From the NCBI GenBank assembly GCA_963575645.1, contig OY754466.1:35000001-35064000 (forward strand): 64,000 nucleotides of DNA, read 5' to 3'. The stretch comes from Xanthostigma xanthostigma (lineage: Eukaryota > Arthropoda > Insecta > Raphidioptera > Raphidiidae). The notes beneath the pieces are model-generated. The model saw nothing but the letters and a program-made list of their open reading frames with translations, searched no databases and had not been told where the DNA came from. Below are positions 1 through 10,845 of this stretch, piece by piece (positions within the stretch are counted from its first letter, which is position 1; the number at the start of each line of letters is the position of its first letter). The position numbers were made by a program, and so were the translations under genes.

Positions 1-1211
1 TTTGTTTTTTACTAGTTCACAACTATTTATACAGGGTGTCCCTAAAAGGTCTTTACAAAAGCCTACCACATATTCTTCAGGCCAAAACAACTCGATACAA
101 GCAAACTTACCTCAGTACAAAGTTGCTTAGTTTGGGCGCTAGACGGCTCTTAAGTTACAATTTTCAAATCGTTTTTGCTTTATAACTTTTAAACGGCTCA
201 TGAGATTTTACTCAAATTTGGTACGTTGGCATAGCTTTATTGGGCAATAAAACCCATATCATAATAATGATGAATATCATTCCATGGGCGTAGAACTTGA
301 TTTTTTCGATAATTAAACATCTAAAACTTCTACTCCAATGGAAAAAAATCAGTTTGAGTATGAAATCTGAATCACGCGACTCATTTACTACAAAAAAGGT
401 ACTCTTGATAAAATTCGATTACTCTCATAGTTTCGACAAAATTTCAATAGATTTAGACAGTATTTGGCACAGATACCAGCCAGTAGTGAACAAATAATAC
501 GGTCAAGTTAAGAACCAGTGTTCATTTACGATGTCCGCTGCTTTTATTAACAGAATGACCTCAGCAGTGAGAGTAAAATCAAAGGTGAAAATAATATTAA
601 TGTATGCACACACCTAAACATGGCCTGTTCTTGCAGTTTATGTTATTGTTGACCTGTGCACAATACAAACAGCCTAGCCGTGACTCTGAAGATCTGTACA
701 TATATTATTTTATGGAATATTGACCGTTAGTTAGAAAAAGAACGGCATATAATAAAGAACTGGTTTTGTTAAATAAAAGGTGATTTCATATGCACTGCTG
801 ATCTAATCTCATAGTCGACGTGATTCAGCGTTCGTTTGTTTTATTGTTATTATTATTGCAATATAGTTAATGTCCGCGTTATCGACATGCTATCGATCGA
901 TCTTTTTTTTTATTAGAAAAACGTGCTCGGTAGCCGATCTCTGTTCCATTTGTTCTAAATTACAATAACTATAGCCAGTAAAACAAATCTGTACAATTAA
1001 TTATTATATATAGGTATTCTCTATTTTTTTTTTTCAAAATTTTAGGCTCAATAGTTTCGGAGAAAAGGGGGAATGCTCGATTTTCGAATATTTTCAATGA
1101 TATTTTTTAAACTATGCATTTTAAAATTATAAAAATATGTATTTGTATTTCTCATAGCAGTCCTTTTATTTGAAATATATATTTTCGATTTTCTAATCCT
1201 TAATTAGGTTG
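1..1211. other. Intergenic DNA without a recognised gene
   Basis: AT-rich sequence with short ORFs only, none with recognisable protein features. A string reading ACAGGGTGTCCCTAAAAGG at about 32-50 resembles the terminal or tail sequence of several insect transposons, but I see no partner end or target duplication. Confidence 0.4.
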
Positions 1212-1219
1212 TCTAACTC

Positions 1220-1476
1220 AGAGGTGTCAGACTGATTTTTCTAAGATTTAGGGTGTGTTAGCGGGCCAGACTCTAAATTAAAAACTAAAACACATTTTTC
1301 ATATAAAGGTAATAAAAAGGGTAAATTATCTTGAGCTTGAGGATCCAGCAATTTGAAAATACGTAGTGGCATCGAATGCCGTCTAAAATCCTCACTGGAT
1401 AGAGTCTGGTCGCAGACCGTATTGAGATGGCTTAAGGGCTGAAAGCGGCCCGCGGGCTGTATCTTCGACATCACTG
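1220..1476. mobile_element. Non-autonomous hAT MITE with 8-bp target duplication
   Basis: A 257-bp element flanked by the perfect 8-bp direct repeat GTCTAACT (1212-1219 and 1477-1484). Its ends are imperfect inverted repeats: CAGAGGTGTCAGACTGAT on the left and, read inward from the right, CAGTGATGTCGAAGATA. An 8-bp duplication with a central TA and CAG-type ends is the hAT superfamily (Buster-like) signature. A GGCCCGCGGG block lies just inside the right end. It is related internally to the element at 34900-35234, sharing the stretch about AAAGGGTAAATTATCTTGAG. No transposase is encoded; the 87-codon ORF inside is not convincing. Confidence 0.88.
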
Positions 1477-1484
1477 GTCTAACT

Positions 1485-2558
1485 CTATATGTACAAAATT
1501 TCAACCTTTTATCGTCCAGTAAATTCAGAGAAAAACATTATGGATAGACAGACACACGGGAGTGATTCTGAAAGGGTTACATTTTTTTAACGGAAGAACG
1601 GAACCAAAAGTATATATTCTTCTCAAAAAGTAAATTATCGAAATTGTTTTTAAAAATTAAAAATACTGCGTCTGGTATCTACACAGCATCTATGTGATAT
1701 ATATGCATTTTTAGGATTGCTTAGAAGCTACGAACCGTTATAATTTTGTCAAATCCGTCCGTCTGTCCGTATGTAGTCTTGTAATTCTTTCAATTTTTGA
1801 TTTCTAGAGATACATTTGTATAAATACATATGTTTCTTAAAAATTGTGCCGAACTGGTATCATACTTGTAAATAAATTATTTTGTAGGTGCATGTATTTT
1901 TTTCAATTATTAATAAATTACTAGATAAAATTGGACAGTTCAAAGACGAAATATTTTGAACAAAATAAAAGAAACATGAAGAAGCATAATATGTTTATGA
2001 TAAAACCAAATATAAATAATATCTAAAATATACTTCCAATCGTCATAGTGGCCTTTAAAATTATGTAGGTGACCCTTTTAATAGCTAGGTACTTCCTAAA
2101 TCCTACTTTTTTAAGTTCTCAGTTGTTTTTATAAAGATACAAACATTTAACCCTTTCATGACCGGTTACTGATGATGTCTATATTTCAAAAACAGTAAAA
2201 ATTGGAAATCTGTCAGATTTGAATGAAAGTGTATTTTTATCACATTTTAGCGAAAGTTATGACATGCAGCATATATATCGTAGAAAATAAAATTATAAGA
2301 TATTATTTTAAATTTCGAATATAGGTATACATAGATATTTCAGAGTGCAGATGCCTGACAACTCAGATCATTAGCGTCAAGTTAATGCGATTATAATATC
2401 GCGAAGTAAGGAATACCAACAAAATTAGAAGTTTATAATTAAATCAATCAATAAATCCCCTACCATAAGTTGAGATAAACATTCAAACTATACGTTTTGT
2501 TTTGTTTCGCCAAAAATTGTTTATCAATTAATTGCAACTAGCTTAGGCAACGAATAAT
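1485..2558. other. Intergenic DNA, a possible TE-tail fragment only
   Basis: No gene seen. The phrase CCGTCCGTCTGTCCGTATG near 1760 resembles the tails of RTE/Helitron-type insect repeats. The rest is unstructured AT-rich sequence. Confidence 0.35.
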
Positions 2559-3741
2559 TCTAGATGGAAAAGTCGAAAGCAGAACATTTGACTTAGGAAC
2601 TTTGTTTGGACTAGTTAGGAGATAAACATACTAAAAGTCCTTACCCCTCCGAGGTACGCCCGAAGAAGGGGAGCACAAAGAAGGTCCCGTTTTTTGGTAT
2701 TTTGCTTTCATCTCGAAAACGGTACGTCGTACGAAATTTTGTTGGAATACATAATGAAAGCTGATAAAATTCTCTACAACTTTAGCTTTCACACTTTTTA
2801 TCTATCTCCAATCTTTGCTTAGCTATGAGCTCCGAAAAATGGTCGATTTTCAAAAATGTGTTAAATTCTCTGTAGCACATTGTAACAATACGAATTTGTC
2901 AAAATCATTTCGTATCGCTCATCCACACTATTAAAAACACCCACACACTATTAAAAAATAACATAAGCTGGGAGTACCTCCACACAGGGCCCTCTTTCCC
3001 ACTGGGCACTCTGGCACGTGCCCAGGGCCCCGCGATCGATAGGGACCCCCTAGTTTAATGGTATACTAAGTACCTAAACTGTTTTAAACAAAAATCATCA
3101 GTGAACTATTTTTCATATACCTACTTATTTTTTTTGTGTCCTTCATGTTAAAATTGGGAACGTGATCCTTTTAAATATATGCATTTTATATCACATTCCT
3201 CGACTTAGAATCTAGAACCTAGTTTATCTATTTTCTTTGTCTATTCTAACAAAATAGTGCTCTGTTAAGGTCATAGGGGCCCCATAATCCTAATGTGCCC
3301 AGGGCCTTCAATAGGTTAAAGCTTATGTTATTTTTTAATAGTGTGTGGGTGTTTTTAATAGTTTGGATGAGCGATACGAAATGATTTTGACAAATTCGTG
3401 TTGTTACAATGTGCTACAGAGAATTTAACACATTTTTGAAAATCGATCATTTTTCGACCATTTTTCGGAGCTCATAGCTAGGCAAAGATTGGAGATAGAT
3501 AAAAAGTGTGAAAGCTAAAGTTGTAGAGAATTTTATCAGCTTTCATTATGTATTACAACAAAATTTCGTACGACGTACCGTTTTCGAGATGAAAGCAAAA
3601 AACCAAAAAACGGGACCTTCTTTGTGCTCCCCCCCTTCGGGCGTACCTCAGAGGGGCAAGGACTTTTAGTATGTTTATCTCCTAACTAGTCCAAACAAAG
3701 TTCCTAAGTCAAATGTTCTGCTTTCGACTTTTCCATCTAGA
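2559..3741. mobile_element. Foldback element with ~410-bp inverted repeats
   Basis: Left arm 2559-2969 and right arm 3319-3741 are near-identical inverted copies. Both outer ends read TCTAGATGGAAAAGTCGAAA from outside inward. A TA inside the palindromic TCTAGA at each border could be a mariner-type TA duplication, but a CTAG target is equally possible. The arms carry no gene; the short ORFs are by-products. The spacer between the arms (2970-3318) looks like a separate later insertion. Confidence 0.85.
2970..3318. mobile_element. GC-richer insertion at the axis of the foldback element
   Basis: Roughly 349 bp separate the two arms of the surrounding palindrome. Near its edges are inverted GC-rich motifs, GGCACGTGCCCAGGGCCCC on the left and GGGGCCCC...GTGCCCAGGGCC on the right, as in many small hAT-like MITEs. 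I could not find a clean target duplication, so the superfamily is tentative. Confidence 0.5.
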
Positions 3742-4335
3742 TGCCCCTTATGAGCACTCATTGACTAAACTAAACTTTCACCTAACGATAAAAATCTGTC
3801 TTCTCACATTCAACCTTATGTTAGAGATCTATGGCAACGTTATATACCTACAATATAAAACATGGAAACTATGTTTAATAATAGCTCGCGAAATATTGCG
3901 AATTGATTATAATAAATTTCAAATTTAAGACTCTACTTTCGCTTATGTTAAAGCAGTTGTTATAAAGTTGTGAATCAACAGACGTTCTACCGTTTTGTAC
4001 TTTCATACATAAATAATTCACAGAGCGCGAAAGCAATGTCAGTGTCATCTCATTCCCAACCAGTTTTTGTTATTTATAGATTAGCTCCAGGGGCGTAATT
4101 AGGGTTGGCGTTGCTTGGAGCAGCTTGGGAGGTCTCCTGTCGCAGCTCTATGCGTGTGTACACCACAAACACGCGAACGAAAATACGTTATTGTTGATAA
4201 ATCAACATGATGATCAATACTGGCTTCACTGAATTATTCGAAAAATTGTTTACACCAGTAGTATACAATTGGGTGGTTACAAAACGTTTCTTATATAGAA
4301 TTATTGTAACATAACATGACAAAAGCCTGTGCTTG
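3742..4335. other. Intergenic DNA, nothing recognised
   Basis: No gene or clear repeat boundary. A CAGGGGCGTAATTAGGG string near 4087 looks like a transposon end without a visible partner. Confidence 0.35.
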
Positions 4336-4892
4336 TAAAAAAAAATCCAGCCAATTGGGCGACGGGACCATTCCAACTTAAAAAATGTTGACATTTGATT
4401 ATGATAAAGAAAATAAATTTTTTGATATCGCGTGAGGTGACGCGGGTAATGGCTAATATTCAATATGATATTTGCTATTCGTTGCCATAGTTACCTACAT
4501 AATATTTCCGAAACTATAAAGTTTAGAGTTTAGACAAAAATGTGTTTAACGAAACTGTCTTGAAAAAATAAATAGAATAATTATCCGTATGCAAAGTATA
4601 CCATTATTATATATAAAAAAATCACCGTTATAGCAAGCGCCGATTTTCCCCAAAAGCAATAGGGCTCTTAATATTTGCATACCAAACATCCTCCCAAAAT
4701 TTGGTTTCAATCCGCTCATCCGTTTGACCTGTATCGTGTTCAGACTAACAGACGTACAGAGTTTTTCCAAAAATCTGTTTTTTTAGATTCGGGGGACCTC
4801 AAAACGGAAAGATATTGTAAAATTTTTGAAAAGTGATTTTTGACCTAAACTGGTACCATTCCCCACTTGTGGGTTGGAATGGTAAAATCGCC
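4336..4892 (+). repeat. R1 dispersed repeat, copy A
   Basis: This is the first of several copies in the window of one interspersed family, here called R1. Shared landmarks are a GATATTTGCTATTCG stretch, CCGAAACTATAAAGTTTAG, CCCAAAATTTGGTTTCAAT and CGTTTGACCTGTATCGTG. Other copies are at 9233-9830 (inverted), 30668-30990, 38316-39360 (interrupted), 57660-58200 and 61665-61735. No protein is encoded. A GACGCGGGTAA-GGCTA motif resembles a Helitron 3' end, so a degenerate Helitron family is one option. Confidence 0.7.
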
Positions 4893-4912
4893 TATTGACG
4901 GTTTTATTAATA

Positions 4913-5405
4913 GACCGAGAGCTACTGAACTTTTTAGAACCTGATTTAGGCATAGAAATGACGTACCTACTTTACAATGTACCTACTTTAATCAGTGCAA
5001 ACAACGAAAATTACATTTGGCGTCACCAAGTCTAATCGTTTTTAGGGATAATCAACCACCAAATTTGCACTAGTAGGGTTGAAAACATTAACTCATTTCG
5101 AGAAGGCTGAGATTTTCACAGTATTTTAAAAGCCAGAACAAAATTCCGGTCGGAACACCCCGGCAGATTACTCTGAACATTCTTTATCTCACCCCTTCAA
5201 GGCTGTTTGCTGGGATATTCGGATTCCGAACGGAATTTTGTTCTGCCTTTTAAAATACTGTAAAAATTTCAACCTTGCTTGAGTTAACTTTTTTAACCCT
5301 TTTAGTGCATATTTAGGGATTGATTACCCCTAAAAAAGGACTAGACTTGGTGACATTTTAAAGTATGTCACTTCCATGCTTAAATCAGTTCAGTAGCTCT
5401 TGGAC
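4913..5405. mobile_element. MITE with inverted repeats and TA flanks
   Basis: Inverted ends read GACCGAGAGCTACTGAAC on the left and GTCCAAGAGCTACTGAAC inward from the right, each bordered by TA (4911-4912 and 5406-5407). Inversion extends inward through TTTAAGCATGGAAGTGACATAC-like and AAAATTCCG stretches, so the element is a long imperfect hairpin. TA flanks suggest Tc1/mariner-type mobilisation. Non-coding. Confidence 0.7.
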
Positions 5406-5463
5406 TATAATGCTTTGATATAAATTAACTGTAGTTACAGAATACCTATACCTACTATCAATA

Positions 5464-5894
5464 ATAATAATAATAAAAATAATAATAATAATACTAATGC
5501 GTTTAACGTCCGTTTCTCGACTTTATGTCATAACAGACGCCATTCGCTCCATTACTGTTTTTTTCGACAACTGCACTTCCCGTTGTTTTCTAGAATTTTT
5601 AAACCTCAACTTAATTAATGGCAATGGGCGAATGAAGGAATTCTTAGGAAATTAAGGATAAGATAGGTAAATTTTAAACATAGGAGTTTAACAGGTAATT
5701 GGCTATGGCCTTGAACAAGGAACCATCTCGATATTTATCTGGAATTATTGAGGGAAACCATGGAAAACCACAACAAGATGGCCGGTCCAGGAATTACCGT
5801 TTCTCGGCGAGAGGCAATCGGAAAAACTCCCAGCCACATCTACCCCCGCCGGGATTAAAACCCGGTACCTTCTGAATGCGAGTCTAGTGCTCTC
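5464..5894 (-). mobile_element. tRNA-derived SINE, 5'-truncated head
   Basis: Flanked by the perfect 14-bp direct repeat ACCTACTATCAATA (5450-5463 and 5895-5908), typical of LINE-driven retroposition. On the minus strand the tRNA-like head comes first, broken inside box A (GAGAGCACTAGACTCGC). A degenerate box B (GGGTTTTAATCCC) follows, then a conserved body, and an (ATT)n tail at the plus-strand left edge. Body and tail match the fuller copy at 51518-51943. The truncated box A suggests this copy cannot be transcribed by Pol III. Confidence 0.85.
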
Positions 5895-6292
5895 ACCTAC
5901 TATCAATATAATTATATGATTTGTTTTCATTGCCGTGTTTACGGCGTTTCATGAAATTAATTCACTCTACTGTGCGTAAAGAAGCTTCACGCCAACAATT
6001 TCTCACGTCATGAAATCGGAGCATTTAGCTCACTCAAAGAAGCAAAAATAGGGGAAATAATTCGTGTAAAAGCGATTTTTGGCATAGTTGTAGGGGATGG
6101 TGTCTGAAGCAACATACTCAAAGTACTGATGGATGGGGGTGGAGCTAAGGGGTGGGGGTGGCGTTAAGGTCCCCTTTTAAAGTTTTTCTTATATATCTCG
6201 TAAACGGTGGCTCATAACAAAAAAATTTTTTTACTCAAGCAATCTACATAAAATTCTCTACAAAAAAGGTCCTGTACACTTTTTCGGTGGGA

Positions 6293-7660
6293 TCAATATT
6301 GAATGACCCGTGAAGGAAAGAAGATGGTCAATAATAAAATAAAGATACAGTTCTTTGAGTAGGTATGGCATGTATTAAAAAAATTCCAATTATCTTCTAA
6401 ATCTAACATAATATCATCATCAACATCATCGTCGAGGGTGTTTTCGATTGGGGCTCCGTTAGTGCATGAGCTGGAGCATACCCCGCAAACACTGGAGCGG
6501 GCAATTCCTGCTTTCCGGCAGCCGAATCGCACCCCACACCCAGTTCTACATCGGCAAAATATGCTGTTGAGTATTGAGTCAGGTGCCACAGGATCGTTTG
6601 TTGTCACCGACTTTAATGCCATCGTCTCTTCTGGCCCAGCCCCATTGAGTAGGTGGTAGGGGCTTGCTGAGCCATTGTTGTATCTGTAAAAGATGTAATA
6701 AGATCAACGTAAGTATTTAGCTCAAATATATATTTAATATATATTTGACAACTTCTGTGGTTAATGATACCTGTAGGTACACTCTCAACGAGTGCTGCTT
6801 CGAAGCTTCTCTGGTAGGACGAAGAGGTGCCTGATCTGATTTCGGATTCATTGATGCTCTCAAAAAAGCTGAGTATCGTAATTTATTTAGATTTTGTTCC
6901 TGGTTAGACGCTTTGCAAATGGCCAGAAACAGTTTCTCGCCGGCCTGTTCAATACTCTCAGGTGATGTTGAAGGCTCATTAAAAATGTCTGAGATTTTTT
7001 GGGTCAGGTCTGGTTTATCCGTGAATAGCTTAGCAATTCCCACTTTGCTCTTTCCATGGATTGCAGTGGTGGTGTCGCATCCGGAGAAGCTGTGGAGAAG
7101 GAGAATTGTCTTGGCAAGTGGAAACTGTTGAAGTTGTCGCACTGAAAACAATTTGGTTTCCACCTTTCCACGCCCTGGTTTCATAAAGAACACGTTAATA
7201 TTTGGTGGAGCCAATCCCATGAGGAGGACTATCAAGTCGATATTTTCCCCAACTATTACAACAGTTGGATGGATGGCAGCCTTATCCAACCCGCATCTGA
7301 CAATAGTACCATCAGCATCTCCTGTTGCAACAGTTGTTTCAATCCCTGCTGCTGTCATTTTCTCGGTGAGGAACTGAATCAGCCTCGTTTTATTTTTTTC
7401 GTTGTCGAGGAAATGCTCCTGTTTAACAGTGATGATCGTATTTTCGTTACAGTTAATATCAACCGACGTTTTAGTCAGACCTCGTCGTTTCTGCTCTGCT
7501 CGTTAGTGCTGTTGACATCACTGTAACCATCAAAAACCACCATATAGTTTGGACCGTAATGTTTCTGGACGTAGGTAATGTTTTGATGGCAAATCGTAGA
7601 AACGTTGGAGGACGGGTTCCATTTCATACTCCACGTGTGCGTCGTGATTGGTTGGCGGTG
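6293..7660 (-). pseudogene. Decayed FEN1/XPG-like (PIN superfamily) protein gene with Cys-rich tail
   Basis: Read on the minus strand, the conserved segments come in order. The stretch YVQKHYGPNYMVVFDGY lies near 7550. Next is a block with GDADGTIV and VIVGENIDLIVLLMGLAP (about 7310-7200), like an XPG-I acidic core. HSFSGCDTTTAIHGKSKVG (about 7090-7030) recalls the FEN1/XPG GCDY helix-turn-helix segment. A splice site follows: CAG|GTATCA donor at 6771/6770 and TTTTACAG acceptor, exon resuming at 6683. This is an 87-nt phase-0 intron that joins VYLQ to IQQWL. The tail has CRCRTGCGVRFGCRKAG and more cysteines (6570-6490). Two frameshifts are visible: a 5-bp tandem duplication (GCAGA twice) near 7490 and a one-base slip near 6620. 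The N-terminal part is missing. I recall similar proteins in arthropod and cnidarian genomes, but nuclease activity is inference. Confidence 0.62.
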
Positions 7661-7674
7661 ACCTTGCCGCCAGT

Positions 7675-8357
7675 GAGAGATGATATAAAATACTAGGAAC
7701 AGTTATTTTGGAACGGTTTCGAACGAGGAACAGATTGGAACAGTTGTCAGTATAATAAAATACCTGTTCCGGGCTGTTCCAATGCTTCGACTGTTCCGAA
7801 TAACATAACGGGCGTTCTTCTGCATAAAATAAACATTCTCCGTTCCCGTTGTCAATTATTATTGTACCTACTTTGCAAACTGCAACAGTTATGCTCTTCA
7901 CCTACGCCTAGCGTACATTGTACGTAAAGTCGATTTTAGTATCACACCATCACATTAACATGCGTCGCAAAGTTTCAGACAAAACTGGACGGCTTATTAA
8001 TTTTATATTACATACGCGAATAATATTGAACTGTGGTGAAATAATATTATTTGATTTTGTCATAGTATAAGCATTCTGCAGAACAACTGTTACTTACATT
8101 CTGTAAAAGTATGTTTTTAATAATTAGGTACCTTAAATTATTAAACTTGAATAATAGAATTAATTCACGAAAAAATACAAATCATACACATTTCATAATT
8201 TGAAATTTTTATAAGTTGCATGTTACTAGCTATTCCGAGAATGTCAAGGTTCCAACGTTGGAACTGTTAAAAAGTAACAGGTTTTTGGAACTGTTCCGTA
8301 AGCGGAACAGGAACGGAACGGAACTGTTATTAAAAAATAACAGTTTGTACCACCTCT
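7675..8357. mobile_element. hAT-like MITE nested in the FEN/PIN-like element
   Basis: A 683-bp insertion bounded by the perfect 8-bp repeat CCGCCAGT (7667-7674 and 8358-8365). Ends are AGAGATGATATAAAATAC on the left (after one extra G) and, inward from the right, AGAGGTGGTACAAACTG. GGAACAG/CTGTTCC motifs are dense just inside both ends, as in the subterminal transposase-binding repeats of hAT elements. It has no transposase. Confidence 0.8.
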
Positions 8358-8731
8358 CCGCCAGTCCCTTGCACCCGACGACGCTACAGAAACGTGCCGT
8401 GTGCGCCAGCAGTTTGAACCAATACGTAAAAACGCGAGAATTGAGCATAATTAACTTTTCTTCTTTGATATCTCGTTAAATATTAATCCCACCGAAAAAG
8501 TGTACAGGACCTTTTTTGTAGAGAATTTTATATAGATTGCTTGAGTAAAAAATTTTTTTTGTTTTGAGCCACCGTTTACGAGATAAATAAGAAAAACTTT
8601 AAAAGGGGACCTTAACGCCACCCCCCACCCCTTAGCTCCACCCCCATCCATCACTATTTTGAGTATGTTGCTTCAGACACCCTCCCCTACAACTATGCCA
8701 AAAATCGCTTTTACACGAATTATTTCCCCTA

Positions 8732-9232
8732 TTTGGCAGTTTTTGGTCTTCGTTGATTGAACTAATTGTATAGTGTACAGACGAGTAGTTATAAAAGTAA
8801 TGATGTTTTATTATTGTTCGTTCTCTGTTAAGAAAACACGTTAACTGTATTTTTCTAAAATTACGTGCAAAGTACTAAAAATCGTAAATGCTGATGTGGA
8901 GTACCGACATCGTAATAATTAGATATCAAGTAATTCAATGTAATGTTTGTATTATTTACTTTTGCAATTAATAGTTATTATTCAGTGATGTTTGTTTATG
9001 ATTGTTCACACATGCAGGTTCTACCTACCTAAATAGTTAATTCATTACATGTGTTTAGATACAGTTAAAATATGTTAAATGTAGTCGAAGCAATGGCTGT
9101 TAAATCCAATTACTGCTGGGGTGCAGAAGGCATTGTCAGAAAATCTAATTTGACAATGATTTTAAATTTTCACCACGAATATTTCTTCAAACGAAACGCA
9201 TAGTAGAATAATAAATCGATTCTGCTCGAAAA
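8732..9232. other. Intergenic DNA, nothing recognised
   Basis: AT-rich sequence with no ORF, inverted repeat or known repeat landmark that I can support. Confidence 0.35.
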
Positions 9233-9830
9233 ATTATTGATCGGTTGAAACATTTTTTTTTTGCGATTCCAACGACATAAATGAGGAGTTATGCTAATTT
9301 ACATAGATCAAAATTCACTTTTCAAAATTTTGCAATATTTTTTTTTGTTTTCAAGTCACCCGAATCCAAAAAAACATATTTTTGTATGTCTACACAATAC
9401 AGGTCAAACGAATGAGCCAATTGAAACCAAATTTTGGGAGGATGTGTGATGTGCGAATATGAAGAGCCCTATTAATTGTTTTTGGGGAAAATCGGCGCAC
9501 GCACAAAAGATATTTATGCTATAACGTTGTTTTTGATATAATAGTATACTTTTTGTAACAGTTTATTATGTATTCGATTTATTTTCACAAGAGAGTTTTT
9601 ATAAGTTTTTTTTCTAAACTTTATAGTTTCGGAAATATTTTGAAAAAAAAATTAGCTGTTCTTTTGTTCTGTAGATCTGTCAGGAAGAAATTAGTTAAGC
9701 GTGATGTGGTTTATTTTTACATGACGTGAAACATGTAGGTAACCATGCAAACGAATAGCAAATATTATAATATTTAATACTAGCCGTTACCCGCGTCACC
9801 GCACGCGATAGCAGAAATTTTATTTTCTTT
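9233..9830 (-). repeat. R1 dispersed repeat, copy B (inverted)
   Basis: This is the reverse complement of copy A at 4336-4892, sharing ATTGAAACCAAATTTTGGG, GGGGAAAATCGGCGCA, CTTTATAGTTTCGG and CCGTTACCCGCGTCACC. It also keeps AACAAAAGAACAGCT (minus strand), the point where copy D at 38.5 kb has been interrupted. Non-coding. Confidence 0.7.
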
Positions 9831-9860
9831 ATTATACTATATCAAGTGTCATGTAACTAA

Positions 9861-10303
9861 AGGCCACTGCACACGAGGCTAGAAATGCTGCTAGGAGTTC
9901 TGCTAGCCGGTAGGTTGGGTACGAAGCTGGAAATTACGTCACTGCGGGCTACCTTGCTAGTTGCTAGCTCAGAAGATAGGTTTTAAAATTAGAACAGGGG
10001 CTATTTTCCCTGGTAGATTTGCGGCTAGGTATGAGCAAGAACCAATCAGGAAGCAGTATCTTCACGTGGGCACTTGACAAACGCCCACATGCGGCGTCAT
10101 TCTGTCAGACAACAGACACGTTTTGCTCTGTGTTTATATTCCGTCACTGCGCGCGCACCAGATCTATGCACAAAACAAACTTGAAAAAATAGTCTCGTAT
10201 GAAGCGAGCACTTAACAGCAATCAAAAAAACCAGCGCTAGAAAATTAGTAGGCAAATCTAGCAGGGAATCTAGCAGCGTTTCTAACCTCATGTGCAGTGA
10301 CCT
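9861..10303. mobile_element. Harbinger-like MITE, TAA duplication
   Basis: A 443-bp element with ends AGGCCACTGCACACGAGG and, inward from the right, AGGTCACTGCACATGAGG. It is flanked by TAA (9858-9860 and 10304-10306). A 3-bp TAA duplication with GGCC-type ends fits PIF/Harbinger. The interior has many CTAGC-like motifs, a CACGTGGGC block and a GCGCGCACC stretch. It belongs to a cluster with 10846-11300, 11305-11752 and 13604-13997. Confidence 0.72.
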
Positions 10304-10306
10304 TAA

Positions 10307-10842
10307 CATAGTTCTTTGTATTCTCATGCGGTTAGCCTATAATTTAGTATGGAAATGGTAGTACGTTTATTTTACTTGGCGCCACTGTTAAATGTGTCAT
10401 TTCAGGCATGCAACTAGCTTTTTTATAGGGAAGTGCGCAAAAACAATTATTTAGGTTTAAGTGGAGACGCACTGTATAAGACAGATGCGGATGTAAAAAT
10501 CTTCTTTTTTCCGATAGATAAATAAAACAGTTGAAAAGATATTGTAGTTCGAAAGGTTAAGTGACTAAAAATATAACCGCTTTGATCAGTTAAACATATT
10601 TACATAAAATGTTTTTGCTCAAAACAAACGACAGTTATGTTATGAAAAACGGCAAAGTTCATGTCTGAAAACAGACGACTGTAAAATGTTTATACTTCCG
10701 GAAAAGTCATAACAATTTTATTAGCGTTCATTTCGAACAAAGTGTCTCTTATTTTCGTATTAAATACAAAAAGGAAGCGGAGTTTCTAAATGTTTATCGA
10801 AATCGCTTTTTCTAGAATATTAAAATGTTACTGGATGGAGTG
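10307..10842. other. Intergenic DNA between MITE copies
   Basis: No gene, tRNA or inverted repeat recognised. Confidence 0.35.
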
Positions 10843-10845
10843 TAA

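Larger units (their letters stand above)
6051..8729. mobile_element. 2.7-kb inverted-repeat element carrying a FEN/PIN-like gene remnant
   Basis: The ends are ~250-bp, highly similar inverted repeats (about 6051-6302 and 8477-8729). They begin GGGGAAATAATTCGTGTAAA and are bordered by TA on each side (6049-6050, 8730-8731). Between them lie a decayed minus-strand gene (6293-7660) with FEN1/XPG-like motifs and a Cys-rich tail, and a nested hAT MITE (7675-8357). No recognisable transposase remains. The gene may be a captured host gene, the element's own gene, or a bystander between two independent MITE copies. TA flanks suggest a mariner-like mechanism but do not prove the whole interval moved as a unit. 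Confidence 0.65.

Noticed and set aside
1241-1504. 87-codon minus-strand ORF
   Set aside because: It lies across a hAT MITE and its target duplication; the reading frame is incidental to the repeat.
6438-7526. Plus-strand ORFs over the FEN/PIN-like remnant
   Set aside because: They are antisense shadows; the conserved motifs are all on the minus strand.
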